DNA of 64,000 nucleotides from Mesoplasma coleopterae (GCF_002804245.1 NZ_CP024968.1:186001-250000); one strand, 5' to 3'; positions 47,421 through 57,459 are shown, numbered from the stretch's first letter. Made by a program: numbers and translations. The notes: generated by a model from the letters alone, not told the origin.

Positions 47421-47780
47421 ATATAAAATAACTATTTAATTGTTACAGAGATCAAATTATGTGTAAACCAAAAATATAAGCAAAAAGATATTGAATATTT
47501 TTGAATTGATTTAATTGGTAGTTTTTTAATATTTCAAAATCTATAATTAAACTAATTAAAAAAGTTAGAAGGAAATGTTTTGTAATTAGAAAAAAAATAA
47601 ACATACAAATAAAAAGTTTAAAGAATTAATTGCAAAAGATAACTTCAGAACTAAATTTATTCTAAAGACAAGGGTAAGAAATTTAACATTTTTGCAAATT
47701 TACATCATAAATAAACAGTGACTTTATGGATTTAATAAATATTTTTCTTGTGAAAAAAGGTGCTATTTAAAAGACACTTA
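47400..47780 (+). pseudogene. Third IS30-like relic, heavily eroded
   Basis: Begins with 'tttttttgatataaaa' as in the relics at 27330 and 45780. It then has KYKQKDIEYFW, an internally deleted version of the 'YKQISLKERALIEYLL' start, and later 'FKELIAKDNF', similar to 'YELIAKENL' in the 27290-28100 relic. No frame is intact. The remainder of 47146-47400 is AT-rich and holds nothing else I can identify. Confidence 0.5.
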
Positions 47781-47803
47781 TTTAAAAAAAGAAAATTTAA
47801 ATT

Positions 47804-47931
47804 AAGACCATATAATTTAGAAGTTAATGAAATCAAAAAAAACCTAATAAAATTCTTAACTACGAAATTAGTTCAAGAATTTTATGAGGCATTCTGTTAT
47901 AAGTGATGTACTTCAATTATATGGTCTTCGT
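47804..47931. repeat. Inverted repeat pair, MITE-like or large hairpin
   Basis: AAGACCATATAATTTAGAAG near 47806 is matched in inverted orientation by CTTCAATTATATGGTCTTCG near 47911-47930, about 20 bp with one or two differences. A weaker CTTAACT/AGTTCAAG hairpin lies inside. The unit abuts the stop of the formate/nitrite-type gene. Confidence 0.5.
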
Positions 47932-48986
47932 TATTTTTTTATTTTCATTTTTTTGTTTTCAATTCTTTCAATTTCTTCTGCTAGAAATTTCATTCTAGCT
48001 TCCTGAACCAATAATGTATCAAATTCTTTGTTAAATAGGCCCATAAATGTTCCAATTATTAACGCACCAACAAAGTTACCTAATAATGCAGGAATAATAT
48101 TGAAAACAACGAATGCTCAAGCCATGTTTGCATGTTGAGTTGTTGGATCAGATATTGCTCTTAATATTAACATTCAAGCCCCAAATCAGTTAGCTACACA
48201 GTGTTGGTAACCACCAATTGCAAAATAGAATAATACTAAAAAGTACATGATCATTGCTGCAACTGTATTTCCTTTTGCTGATTTAGAACCTTGAGTTGCT
48301 AAACAGATTAAGAAGTTACATAATACAGCACTTGCAAATACATAACCAATTGTTTTAAATATTTCACCAGCTTTTAAAGCATCTTTAGCTTCTATTGCTG
48401 AACCTACTTCATAAAGTTTAGCTTTGCCAAAAGCATTGTATATATGTTGGGCCAATGCTGGGCTGTGGTTTAAAGCTCCACTTAATTGAAAAATACAAGT
48501 AAATATCATAATTCCAATTATGTTACCAGCATAAACAAGTCCGCAAGCTTTTAAGAAAATTGATCATCTTTCAACTTTCTTGAACATTGTTCTGTTGTAT
48601 CACATGTGTGCTGTAACAAAACCTCCTCCAAGAAATGATATAAGTAATATAACACTACCAAATATTAATCCGGTTAATATTTTTACTAGTGATTCAAGTA
48701 CAGCTTTATCAGCACCTACAAATGAATAAGTAGCCATAGCAACTGCAACATAAACTAATCCAATTCAAATACCAGCTAAAATACCAGCCATAAATTGTTT
48801 CATGTTTGCTAGTCTTAACCCATCAGATATAACTCTAAAAGTATGAATGTATCCATAGTTATGATAAGCAACATCTTGACTATAAAGTGGAGAATAATCA
48901 ACTTGCTCTAAAGTTATTATTTCCTTTTTGTAATTTTCTATTTTTTGTTCGTCAGTTAAATGGACTCTTTTTTTCCACTTTATCAT
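47931..48986 (-). CDS. Formate/nitrite transporter family channel
   Basis: A 351-residue membrane protein of the FNT (FocA/NirC) class. It has a cytosolic N-terminus (MIKWKKRVHLTDEQK), six helices, and the family features 'GGGFVTAHMWYNRTM', 'VYAGNIIGIMIF', 'LCNFLICLATQGSKSAKGN' (pore loop after helix 3) and 'NIIPALLGNFVGALII'. The usual pore His is probably the one in 'IGGYQHCVANWF'. It likely passes formate, lactate or another small anion out with protons; specificity is not certain. Most Trp are TGA, so the frame looks broken under the standard code. The start has AGAAGGAAAA upstream. Confidence 0.88.
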
Positions 48987-49165
48987 TTTTTTATTTTTCC
49001 TTCTCTAAAATTATTTTCTATTTTAATAATACATTATTGGAATTATATTTTTCAAAATTATTTTATTTTTTATACATTTTTACTTATTGGACTTTATCAT
49101 CTATATAATTAAGTGATATAATTTTATTAGCCTAATTAGTTTAAAAAAAGAGGAGAAATATAAAC

Positions 49166-49639
49166 ATGGGATTATTTAGCAAAAAAAGCAAACTTGTTGA
49201 AATATTTGCACCAGTTGATGGTGAAGTAGTTGGATTAGACAAAGTTGAAGATGAAGTTTTTAGTGGAAAAATGATGGGTGATGGTTTAGCTATCGTTCCT
49301 GCAAATGGTGATTTTGTTTCACCAATGAATGGTGAATTAGCTAGTGTTTTCCCAACAAAACACGCATACGGATTTAAAGAAAAATCAGGAGTTGAAGTTT
49401 TAGTTCATATTGGACTAGATACAGTTAACCTTGATGGAGAAGGATTTGAATCATTTGTTAAACAAGGAGACAAAGTTAGCCATGGTGACCCAATGGTTAA
49501 AGTTGACTTAAAATTTGTTAAACCAAAAGTTCCTTCAATTACAACACCTATTATCGTAACTAACCAAAATGGTAAAGAAATTACTATTGTAAAAATGGGA
49601 AAAGTTAAAAAAGGTGAATTAATTGCAACTGTTGGTTAA
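49166..49639 (+). CDS. crr: PTS glucose-type enzyme IIA
   Basis: A 157-residue soluble IIA-Glc domain with the phospho-accepting His81 in 'VLVHIGLDTVNL' and the partner His66 in 'PTKHAYG'. The fold pattern 'IFAPVDGEVVGLD' and 'GDGLAIVPANGDFVSPMNGE' is typical. It carries phosphate from HPr to glucose-type IICB permeases encoded elsewhere. It is a free-standing gene, with AGAGGAG as ribosome-binding site. Confidence 0.96.
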   Translation: MGLFSKKSKLVEIFAPVDGEVVGLDKVEDEVFSGKMMGDGLAIVPANGDFVSPMNGELASVFPTKHAYGFKEKSGVEVLVHIGLDTVNLDGEGFESFVKQGDKVSHGDPMVKVDLKFVKPKVPSITTPIIVTNQNGKEITIVKMGKVKKGELIATVG

Positions 49640-49643
49640 TATA

Positions 49644-49673
49644 TTTACAAATCATTAATTTATTTGTTATAAT
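49644..49673 (+). promoter_or_regulatory. Promoter of infC-rpmI-rplT
   Basis: TTTACA (49644-49649), an 18-base spacer and TATAAT (49668-49673). Confidence 0.65.
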
Positions 49674-49680
49674 TTAAATG

Positions 49681-49792
49681 TTAAAGAAAAAGAAGCACAG
49701 GCTCGCCACAAACTTAATGTGAAGTGGTTGAATTAGTAATATAAAAAATATTATAATGTGTGCTATCTAATTTTTTGACGGCACACATTTTA
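49681..49792 (+). promoter_or_regulatory. Structured infC leader with terminator-like hairpin
   Basis: An imperfect hairpin region lies at about 49695-49730 (CACAAACTTAATGTG is a clear stem). It is followed by AATGTGTGC (49755-49763) pairing with GCACACATT (49781-49789) and a T-rich tail. infC-rpmI-rplT leaders in Firmicutes are repressed by ribosomal protein L20, and this is likely the mollicute counterpart. Confidence 0.65.
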
Positions 49793-49812
49793 TTTATCCA
49801 AAGGAGTATTAG

Positions 49813-50355
49813 ATGGATCAAAGAAGAAACAATTCAAAACCTATTAAAAATCAAGACCCAATAAACACTTTTATTAGAGCTAGAGAAGTTTTAATCATTG
49901 GAGACAATGGTGAAAAACTAGGACCTTTAAAAAGAAATGAAGCTATTCAATTAGCTGAAGAAAAAGGTTTAGATTTAATGCAAGTAGGTCAACAACCTGA
50001 TGGTTTAGCAATTTGTAAAATTTTAGATTATGGTAAATTTAAATACCAACAACAAAAGAAAAATAAAGAAGCTAAGAAAAATCAAGTTAAGGTTGAAAAT
50101 AAAGAAATTAGATTGACTGTTAATATCGGTCAGCATGACTTAGTTACAAAAGCTAAAAAAGCTAGAGAGTTTTTAGAAGCTGGTGATAGAGTTAAAATTT
50201 CTTTGAAATTTAAAGGTAGAGAAATTGCATACATGGATTTAGGAAAAGAAACATTAGACAGATTCTACAAGGAAATTGAAGATGTAGCTAAAATTGAAAA
50301 AGAAGCTAAATTAACTTCAAGATTCTTAGATATGTACGTTGTGCCAAAGAAATAA
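49813..50355 (+). CDS. infC: Translation initiation factor IF-3
   Basis: A 180-residue IF-3 that binds the 30S subunit, prevents premature 50S joining and checks start-codon/initiator pairing. Both domains are visible: the N-domain (REVLIIGDNGEKLGPLKRNE, then 'AIQLAEEKGLDLMQVG' and 'CKILDYGKFKYQQQKK') and the C-domain ('KEIRLTVNIGQHDLVTKAK', 'VKISLKFKGREIAYM'). It begins ATG with AAAGGAG. No AUU-type start, so the autoregulation known from enteric bacteria is not expected. Confidence 0.97.
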   Translation: MDQRRNNSKPIKNQDPINTFIRAREVLIIGDNGEKLGPLKRNEAIQLAEEKGLDLMQVGQQPDGLAICKILDYGKFKYQQQKKNKEAKKNQVKVENKEIRLTVNIGQHDLVTKAKKAREFLEAGDRVKISLKFKGREIAYMDLGKETLDRFYKEIEDVAKIEKEAKLTSRFLDMYVVPKK

Positions 50356-50386
50356 TTAGAAAAGTATTGAAAGGAAATTAAGTATT

Positions 50387-50581
50387 ATGCCAAAAATGAA
50401 ATCAAAAAAATCATTAGCAAAAAGAGTTATTGCTAAGAAAAACGGTACTTTAAAAAGAGGTAAAGCTTACAGATCTCACCGTGCTACAGGAAAAACTACA
50501 AAACAAAAACGTCACTTAGAAAAAGCTACAATCGTTCATGTAACAGACATGAAACGTATTAAAGGTTTATTACAAAAATAA
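50387..50581 (+). CDS. rpmI: 50S ribosomal protein L35
   Basis: A 64-residue, very basic protein with the L35 pattern '[13 protein letters not shown]', '[12 protein letters not shown]' and '[12 protein letters not shown]'. It is the middle gene of the conserved infC-rpmI-rplT operon, 31 bases after infC, with AAAGGAAA as ribosome-binding site. Confidence 0.96.
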   Translation: MPKMKSKKSLAKRVIAKKNGTLKRGKAYRSHRATGKTTKQKRHLEKATIVHVTDMKRIKGLLQK

Positions 50582-50604
50582 GAAAGGTAAAAGGAAAATA
50601 AGTT

Positions 50605-50967
50605 ATGGCAAGAGTTAAATTTGGAAAAGTAACTAGAGCAAGAAGAAAACGTTGAATTAAACGTGCAAAAGGTTACTATGGAACTAAACATTCTTCATAT
50701 AAAAAAGCGCACGAACAAGTAGTTCGTTCTATGGCTTACGCTTTTATCGGGCGTAAACAAAAGAAACGTGATTTTAGAAAATTATGAATTGTACGTATCA
50801 ACGCAGCTGTTAGACCTTATGGTTTATCATACTCAAGATTTATGAATGGATTAAAATTAGCAAATATTGATGTTAACCGTAAAATGTTATCAGAATTAGC
50901 TATTTCAAACCCAGAACAATTTAAATTATTAGTTGATGCATCAAATAAAGCATTAGCTTCAAAATAA
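50605..50967 (+). CDS. rplT: 50S ribosomal protein L20
   Basis: A 120-residue L20 starting [17 protein letters not shown], with '[19 protein letters not shown]' and '[17 protein letters not shown]'-type segments; the Trp are TGA-encoded. It organises 23S domain II early in assembly and in related bacteria represses its own operon by binding the leader. This is the last ribosomal gene of the operon. Confidence 0.97.
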
Positions 50968-50974
50968 TAAAATT

Positions 50975-51307
50975 ATGGCTAAAATAGATCAAAAATCAAA
51001 TAAAGTAATCTTCACTAATGCTGAATATGCTAAAGCTTGAGAAAATTGTCCTATTATTCAAAATAGAGACCGAAAAGACTTTAGACTTTGTTATATATGT
51101 AAATATCCAATGGAATTTAAAATTAATGAAAACATGAGTGATGATGAAACTGCTTGAGTAATTGATTTAATAAATATTAAAAAACCAGTTCTTGAAATTG
51201 AAAACTATATTGGTGTACATGCTAATTGTGTTGAAAACAGAACTAAAAAGAATGCTACTAAACTAATTAAAAGAATTAAAATGGTTGGTTGAATGGCACC
51301 TGAATAA
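50975..51307 (+). CDS. Conserved hypothetical with CxxC motif
   Basis: A 110-residue protein starting MAKIDQKSNKVIFTNAEY, seven bases after rplT and so probably in the same transcript. It has 'FRLCYICKYPMEF', a CxxC resembling half a zinc site, then another Cys in 'GVHANCVENRTKK' preceded by His, which could complete a CCHC-like site. It ends 'MVGWMAPE'. I recognise no family; it is read through several TGA codons. The AT-rich intergenic gap gives no strong ribosome-binding site, consistent with coupling to rplT. Confidence 0.7.
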
Positions 51308-51310
51308 TGA

Positions 51311-51339
51311 ACAAAGATGCATAAGCATCTTTTTTTATA
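51311..51339 (+). terminator. Terminator of the infC operon
   Basis: AAAGATGC-ataa-GCATCTTT followed by a T run. Confidence 0.88.
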
Positions 51340-51342
51340 TAA

Positions 51343-51371
51343 AAAAATAAACCTTTAAAGGTTTATTTTCT
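51343..51371. terminator. Terminator of trpS (minus strand)
   Basis: AAATAAACCTTTAAAGGTTTATTT is palindromic and overlaps the last codons and stop of trpS, so it could end trpS transcription on the minus strand. Confidence 0.6.
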
Positions 51372-52373
51372 ATATCAATTAATTCCCAATTTATTTTGTA
51401 CTTTATTAACTTTTTTAATAGCAACTTTTTTAGCTTTTAAAGCACCTTCTTCAAGTACTTCTTTTAAGTAATCACCTTTAATAATTTCATTGTATTTTTC
51501 ATGAATCGGAATGATTAATTCTAATAATGCTTCAGTCACATCGTCTTTAAGATCTTTATAATTTTTCCCCTCTCATCTTTTATTGCACTCTTCAATTGAA
51601 ACATCTTTGATGATTGAATATATATTCATTAGGTTAGAAACGCCTGGTTTATTAACAGGATCATACTTAACTATGTTTTCACTATCTGTCACAGCGGCTT
51701 TAATTTTATTTGCTATTTCAGCTGGTGAATCTAACATTTTAATAACAGCTTTAGGGTTTTCACTAGATTTACTCATTTTTTTAGTAGGATCTTGCAAGTC
51801 CATAATTTTAATATTACCTTTAGTTAATATAGGTTCTGGAACAACATGCATTTCACCATATTTATTGTTCATTCTTGTTGCTATATCTCTAGCTAATTCT
51901 AAATGTTGTTTTTGATCAACACCAACAGGAACAAATTTTGGATCATAAAGTAAAATATCAGCAGCCATTAAACAAGGGTAAGTAAATAGACCAGTAGGAA
52001 TAGAAACATTATCGCCGTTGCTTTCTTTAGCTGATTTATCTTTGAATTGAGTCATTCTTGATAATTCACCCATTGTTGATTGAGTTGTAAGAATTCAACC
52101 TAATTGAGAATGTTCAACAACATCAGATTGTAGAAAAAGAGTCATTTTTTCAGGATCTAATCCACAAGCAATGTACAATGCTGTCATTTCCTTTGTTTTA
52201 AGTTTTAATTGAGTTGGATCTTTTGGTATTGTTATAGCATGTAAATTTGCAACAAAAACAAATAAATCATATTCATTCTGATACTCAATTAAATTTTTAA
52301 CAACTCCCAAATAGTTTCCCAAACTCATTGAATCACTTGGTGTAATACCAGTTATCATTCTTTCTTTTTGCAT
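51363..52373 (-). CDS. trpS: Tryptophanyl-tRNA synthetase
   Basis: A 336-residue class I synthetase charging tRNA-Trp. In this organism, tRNA-Trp species reading UGA must also be served. Signatures are MITGITPSDSMSLGNYLG at the N-terminus (the HIGH-equivalent) and 'KKMSKSSENPKAVI' (KMSKS). 'GVDQKQHLELARDIATR' is also typical. The ATG at 52373 has GAGGA upstream; in-frame codons further 5' are not part of the family. It is read through TGA codons; the C-terminus ends '..NKLGINWYRK'. Confidence 0.95.
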
Positions 52374-52465
52374 TCTTATATTCCTCGCTTTTATATATAA
52401 TATTATATCAAACATATATAACCTAATAATTGATATAATTATTTTACATTAACTTGAGGTGCAAA

Positions 52466-53245
52466 ATGAAATATAGTATTGTAAAAAATGATTATGACGA
52501 ATCAAAAAAAATTGCTGAGGAACTTTCAAATTTATTAATTAGTAAAAAATGAATTTTAGATAATAAAAATCCTAATTACATTTTTGTGATTGGCGGAGAT
52601 GGTACGTTTCTAAAAGCAGCAGAACTATTTAATAACATTTTAGAAGAGGTAATCTTTGTGCCAATCAAGTCAGGGGGCATTGGTTTTTACACAAACCATA
52701 ACAGAATCTCAGATATTAAAGACATATTAAATAATATAGAAAAACAAGAACCAATTGAAATTTCAGTTTTGGAGGCTAACGATTATAAAGTTATTAATGA
52801 AATTAAAATCATCAATAACTTAAGACCATTGGAAGTTGATGTTTTAATTGATGGTGAATTACTAGAAACTTTTAGAGGAACAGGTTTAGTATTCTCAACT
52901 TCTGGTGGGAGCACAGGATTTGCAAAATCTCACAATGGAGCTGTAATAATTGATGAAAATAATATTTTTCAGATGCTAGAAATAGCACCAGTCTCAAATA
53001 ATAATTTTAGAACATTAAACGCTCCAGTTATTTTTTCAAGAAAACATAAGGTGGAAGTAGTAATAACAAAACCAAATGATGTTGAAATTATTGTGGATAG
53101 TAGAAAATGTAAACTACCAGCACATAACTCAATCAAAATTCAATTGAGTGATAAAAATATAAAATTGATTTCAAAAAACAGTGAAAAATTAACAAAGACA
53201 AGAATATTGAATTATATTTTCACAACAAACAAATCTTATAATTAG
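52466..53245 (+). CDS. nadK: NAD kinase
   Basis: A 259-residue enzyme phosphorylating NAD+ to NADP+. It has the diagnostic 'VIGGDGTFLKAAELF' (GGDGT), 'VPIKSGGIGFYTNH' and 'FSTSGGSTGFAKSHNGAVI', as in the family's 'GSTAY' region. Length is normal for mollicutes. The TTGAGGTG ribosome-binding site places the start at 52466. A promoter-like AT-rich spacer separates it from divergent trpS. Confidence 0.93.
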
Positions 53246-53302
53246 CTCTTTAGTGCTTTTATAAGTGTTATGCTATATAATATTAAATTATCAAGGAGTT
53301 AA

Positions 53303-53872
53303 ATGAACGTAATATCAGGCAAATATAAAGGGTTAAAATTAAATACACTTGAAGGTATGAATACTAGACCTACTTTGACAAGAATTAAAGAAGACGCATT
53401 CAATATTATTGATAACTATTTTATCTTTGACGGTAAAAAAAGTTTAGATATTTTTGGTGGGAGCGGTGCTTTAACTATTGAAGGTTTAAGTAGAGGAATA
53501 CCATATGCTGTGGTTAATGATTTTTCAAAAGATGCTTTAAGAGTAATAAAATCAAACTTAGAAAAAACTAAATCTAAAAATTGAGAAATTCATAACAAAG
53601 ACTATTTAGAATTGCTTGACTATTTAGCTTTTAGAAATGAAAGATTTGATTTGGTTTATATGGACCCACCATTTGCAAAAGTTGAATCATATGATCAAGT
53701 ATTTAAAAAAATGCTTGATTCAAACTTATTAAATAACTGAGCAGTCATAATGATTGAATCAGAAATGCCATTAGATAAAAAAGTTATAGCAGAGTTTAAA
53801 TTATTAAAAAGCAAAGATTACAATAAAAAACATTTATACATTATAAGATTGGAGAACGAAGATGGAAAATAA
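53303..53872 (+). CDS. rsmD: 16S rRNA (guanine966-N2)-methyltransferase
   Basis: A 189-residue SAM-dependent methyltransferase. It has the RsmD start 'MNVISGKYKGLKLNTLEGMN', then 'TRPTLTRIKEDAFNIID', SAM-binding 'SLDIFGGSGALTIEGLSRG', and the catalytic 'LVYMDPPFAK' (DPPF). It modifies G966 near the P site of 30S. The gene ends 11 bases inside gmk, so the two are translationally coupled. Confidence 0.92.
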
Positions 53873-54755
53873 GGGAAAAGTAATTATTATATCAGGACCA
53901 AGCGGTGTTGGTAAAGGTAGTGTTAATGGTGAACTGTTAAGAAATAAAGAATTGAAATTAGAATATTCAGTTTCAATGACAACAAGATCACCACGTGAAG
54001 GTGAAGTTAATGGAGTTAACTATTTCTTCGTATCAAAAGAAGAATTTGCAAATGCTATTGTCAACAATGAACTTATTGAATATGCAAATTTTGTTGGTAA
54101 TTCATATGGAACACCAAGAAAATATGTTGAAGAAAAATTAAATCAAGGTAAAAACGTTATTTTAGAAATTGAAGTTGATGGAGCTACTCAAGTTTTAAGA
54201 AATGAAGAAAATGTTTTATCAATATTTTTAATGCCACCAACTTTAAATGAGTTAGAAGCAAGAATTAAAGGTAGAGCAACAGAATCAGATGAAAAAATTA
54301 AAGCTCGCTTAGATAAGGCATTATTAGAAATACCATTAAAACATAATTATGATTATGTTGTTGAAAATGATTCTGTTGAAAACGCTGTGTCAAAAATTAC
54401 TGATATATTAATTAGAGAAAAATGTGCAGAAGGAAACAAAGAATCGAAGTTCAAAAATCTTGTTAAAATAGTTGAAAACATTGTTGATGAAAAATATACT
54501 TACTTTATTAACAACTGAGAAGCTAATGTTAAAATATTAGCGCATAATACTGAAGCGAAAGAAGAAGCACAAAACTTCGATGCTAGAGAAGAATTAATTA
54601 AAATACTTTCTTCTGAAGTTTATAGAAAAACTTTGGCTCATGGAGATTTCTCAAAAATTAATGATGTAGAATTTGTAGATTTTAAAATTCAAAAATTAAT
54701 GTTCAAAATTAACTTTTTTAGTATAAAACAAAGAAGTGATTTCAGTGGAGATTAA
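53862..54755 (+). CDS. gmk: Guanylate kinase with C-terminal extension
   Basis: A 297-residue protein. The first about 205 residues are a standard guanylate kinase converting GMP to GDP: P-loop 'IISGPSGVGKGSVNGELL', 'SMTTRSPREGEVNGVNYFFV', 'EYANFVGNSYGTPRKYV' and 'EIEVDGATQVL'. The remaining about 92 residues (from the TGA-encoded Trp at 54519) are extra: a mixed helical tail ending 'FSIKQRSDFSGD'. Usual Gmk length is about 205, so this extension is unusual and unassigned. The start lies within rsmD and the end overlaps rsmB by 20 bases. Confidence 0.93.
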
Positions 54756-56013
54756 TAACTCAAGAAGAATTGCATTTGATATTCTAAAAAAAGTTTTTAA
54801 GAATAAATCTTTTTCAAATATTCTTTTAAACGATGTATCTAAAATGCAAATTTCAGATAAATTTAAGAACTTAATTTTTGCTATAGTACATGGTACTATT
54901 ACAAATCAAATATTACTTGATCAAGTTTCAAGAAAATTAATAGATGTTAGGAAAACAAATATTGATATTCAAATATTGTTATGAATGAGTATTTATCAAA
55001 TTCGTTTTTTAAAAACAATTCCGCAATATGCTATTGTCAATGAATCTGTAATTATTGCTAAATCTATAAATCATAAATTTTCAGGTCTATTAAATGCTTG
55101 TTTAAAAAAAGTTATTCTTAATGAAGAAGAGCTATTTGATTTTTCAAATAAAGATGAAACTGAGAGAATTTGCATTGAAAATTCATTTCCTAAAAATTTG
55201 TTTAATTTAATTAAAAAAGGTTATGGAAATGAAATTGCAAAAAAAGTAGCTGCAGATTGTAATCAAAAACCAGTCATCAGTTTCAGAGTTAATACATTAA
55301 AAATAAGTGAGGATGATTTTTTTAATAAAAATAAAGAAGAGTATGGACTAGAAAAAACTCATGTTGAAAACTGCTTAGTTTCTAAAAAAGCTATTGTTAA
55401 AAGTGATAGTTATGCAAACGGAGAAATAACTATTCAAGACCCCGCTTCTATTTTAGTCGGAAATGTTTTAAAACCAACTAAAGAATCAAAAGTTTTAGAC
55501 ATGTGCAGTGCTCCAGGTGGTAAATTAACTCATTTAAGTATGCTAATGGAAAATACAGGCCATATTATAGGGTATGAAATAAGCCAAAATAAAATAAAAC
55601 TAATAGAAGAAAACATTGAAAGATTAGGTTGTAAAAATATTGAACTTAAATGTGGCGATGCGACTTTAATTGCTGAAAAAGAAAGTTTTGATTTTATATT
55701 ATTAGATGCGCCTTGTTCAGGTTTTGGTGTACTAAAAAGAAAACCTGAAATAAAAATTAATAATATTGAAATGAAAAGTATTAATAATATTGTAGAGCTT
55801 CAAAAAAAATTATTAGATACTGCTTATTATAATCTTAAAAGCAAGGGTGTCATGGTTTATTCTACTTGCACAATAAATCCTTTTGAAAATGAGAATCAAA
55901 TTAAAGAATTTACGAAAAAATATAAAGATATCGAGATAATTGAAGAAAAGCAATTATTTGGTTATGAAATGAACACAGATGGTTTTTATATTTGTAAAAT
56001 GATGAAAAAATAG
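54736..56013 (+). CDS. rsmB: 16S rRNA (cytosine967-C5)-methyltransferase
   Basis: A 425-residue Sun/RsmB family enzyme. The N-terminal NusB-like RNA-binding domain (residues 1-140, 'RRIAFDILKKVFKNKSFSNI') is followed by the methyltransferase: 'LDMCSAPGGKLTHL' SAM motif, catalytic Cys in 'LLDAPCSGFGVLKRKPE', and 'VYSTCTINPFENE' with the second Cys. It methylates C967 of 16S rRNA. The start is a GTG at 54736, inside gmk; a second in-frame GTG at 54745 is an alternative. One TGA near 54982 is Trp. Confidence 0.92.
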
Positions 56014-56040
56014 AAGGTTTAACCTTTTGTTTTTTGTTGT
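56013..56040 (+). terminator. Terminator after rsmB
   Basis: AAGGTTTAACCTT palindrome followed by TTGTTTTTTG, overlapping the stop region. Confidence 0.75.
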
Positions 56041-56091
56041 GCAAGATTAAAGCTAGTATTTGTTATAAAATATATAAAAGGAGGAATTAAC

Positions 56092-56787
56092 ATGGATAAG
56101 CAATTATCAAGAAGTGAATTACATAAAGACCAAATAAAAGAAATAAATAAGAAGTCTGTTGAAAATAGAGATATTTTAGCTATGAATTCACTAGTTAGTT
56201 CTTCTTTGGAGACCTTGAAAAACATTGATCATGATTTTTTCACAAGAGTTGAAAAAGTTTTAAATCAAGAGATTGATAATGTTAAGTTTCATTTAGAACA
56301 TGATCCTGAAATAAAGCATTTCAATTATGAAATCATTAGTCAGTTAAATGATTCACTCGATGAGTTGAAGAAAATTCAAAGTTATGAGTCAAGCAGCAAT
56401 GGTAATAATAAAAGTGAAATTATGTTTCAAGAAAAAGAATTCTATAAAAAAGAATTGGAAGATTTGCTGAATTCATTAAATGAAAAAAATAGAGAATTTT
56501 TAGATAGAGTAAATAACAGTGAAGCATATAGAACAAACTATGCAGGGGATAAAAATCAAACTCTAGCTAAAAGTTTTTTAAGTAATCAAGAAAAAATAAT
56601 AATTGCTCAAAAAATTGAGGGAAATAAATCATTAATTCATGATATTAGAAATAATCAAAGAGAAAAAATGCACAATTTAACTCAGAGCAAAAAAAGATTT
56701 AAAATAAACACAAAAGTATTTGCTTTTGTTTTTGCTGGATTTACTCTAGTTGGTTTAATAGGAATAATAATCATTTTTTCTATTTAG
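56092..56787 (+). CDS. Coiled-coil protein with C-terminal membrane anchor
   Basis: A 231-residue protein: highly charged, helical and probably coiled coil over about residues 1-195 ('SRSELHKDQIKEINKKSVEN', 'EKEFYKKELEDLLNSLNEKN'), then a single hydrophobic helix at about 205-231 ('FAFVFAGFTLVGLIGIIIIF') right at the C-terminus. This looks tail-anchored, with the coiled coil in the cytosol. I recognise no family. It sits between rsmB and cmk; AAAGGAGG gives a strong start at 56092 and the cmk ribosome-binding site follows closely. It could be an envelope-cytoskeleton linker or a division-type protein, but that is a guess. Confidence 0.75.
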   Translation: MDKQLSRSELHKDQIKEINKKSVENRDILAMNSLVSSSLETLKNIDHDFFTRVEKVLNQEIDNVKFHLEHDPEIKHFNYEIISQLNDSLDELKKIQSYESSSNGNNKSEIMFQEKEFYKKELEDLLNSLNEKNREFLDRVNNSEAYRTNYAGDKNQTLAKSFLSNQEKIIIAQKIEGNKSLIHDIRNNQREKMHNLTQSKKRFKINTKVFAFVFAGFTLVGLIGIIIIFSI

Positions 56788-56799
56788 AAGGAGGTTAAT

Positions 56800-57459
56800 A
56801 TGAATAAGAAAATTATTGTAGCTGTTGATGGGACTGCTGGTAGTGGAAAAACGGCTACTTTTAATGCAGTCGCTAAAAAAATAGGTTATGAATTTATTGA
56901 TACAGGATTAATGTATAGAGCATTTACTTTGCTTTGTATAGAATTAAAAATTGATTTTACAAATAAAGAACAAATTATTGACGCATTAAATATTTTCGAC
57001 TTTTCAGTTAAAAATAGTAAGCCTCATTTAAATGGAAAAGAAGTAGAAAAAAGAATTCAAGAAAATGACATAGTCGAATTTATTAATTATGTAACTCCAA
57101 TACCAGAAGTAAGAAAGTTTATGATAAAAGCTCAGAGAGCTATGGTAACTGGTGGTGGATACATTGAAATAGGTAGAGATATAACAACTGTTGTATTACC
57201 TGATGCAGATTTAAAAATTTATTTAGATTCAAGTGTTGAAGCTAGAGCTAAAAGAAGATTTAATCAGAATGAAAGATTAGGTATTAAAAATAATAATTTT
57301 GAAGAAATAAAAAATTCGATAATTAACAGAGATGAACAAGACTTTAAAAATGGATTAAAAAAAGCAGATGATGCTTGATTAATTGATAATTCAAATATTC
57401 CAATCCAAGACGTTGTTAATATGGTTATTGATAAAATAAAAGAATTGGAAGGTAAATAA
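56800..57459 (+). CDS. cmk: Cytidylate kinase
   Basis: A 219-residue CMP/dCMP kinase with the P-loop '[19 protein letters not shown]', '[14 protein letters not shown]', '[18 protein letters not shown]', and '[20 protein letters not shown]'. It converts CMP to CDP. One TGA at 57376-57378 is Trp, so the true end is 81 bases further than a standard-code reading. AGGAGG is its ribosome-binding site, and der starts one base after its stop: a coupled pair, as in many Firmicutes. Confidence 0.95.

Noticed and set aside
53303-53872. Stop at 53582 as the end of rsmD
   Set aside because: It is a TGA (Trp); the catalytic DPPF motif lies downstream in the same frame.
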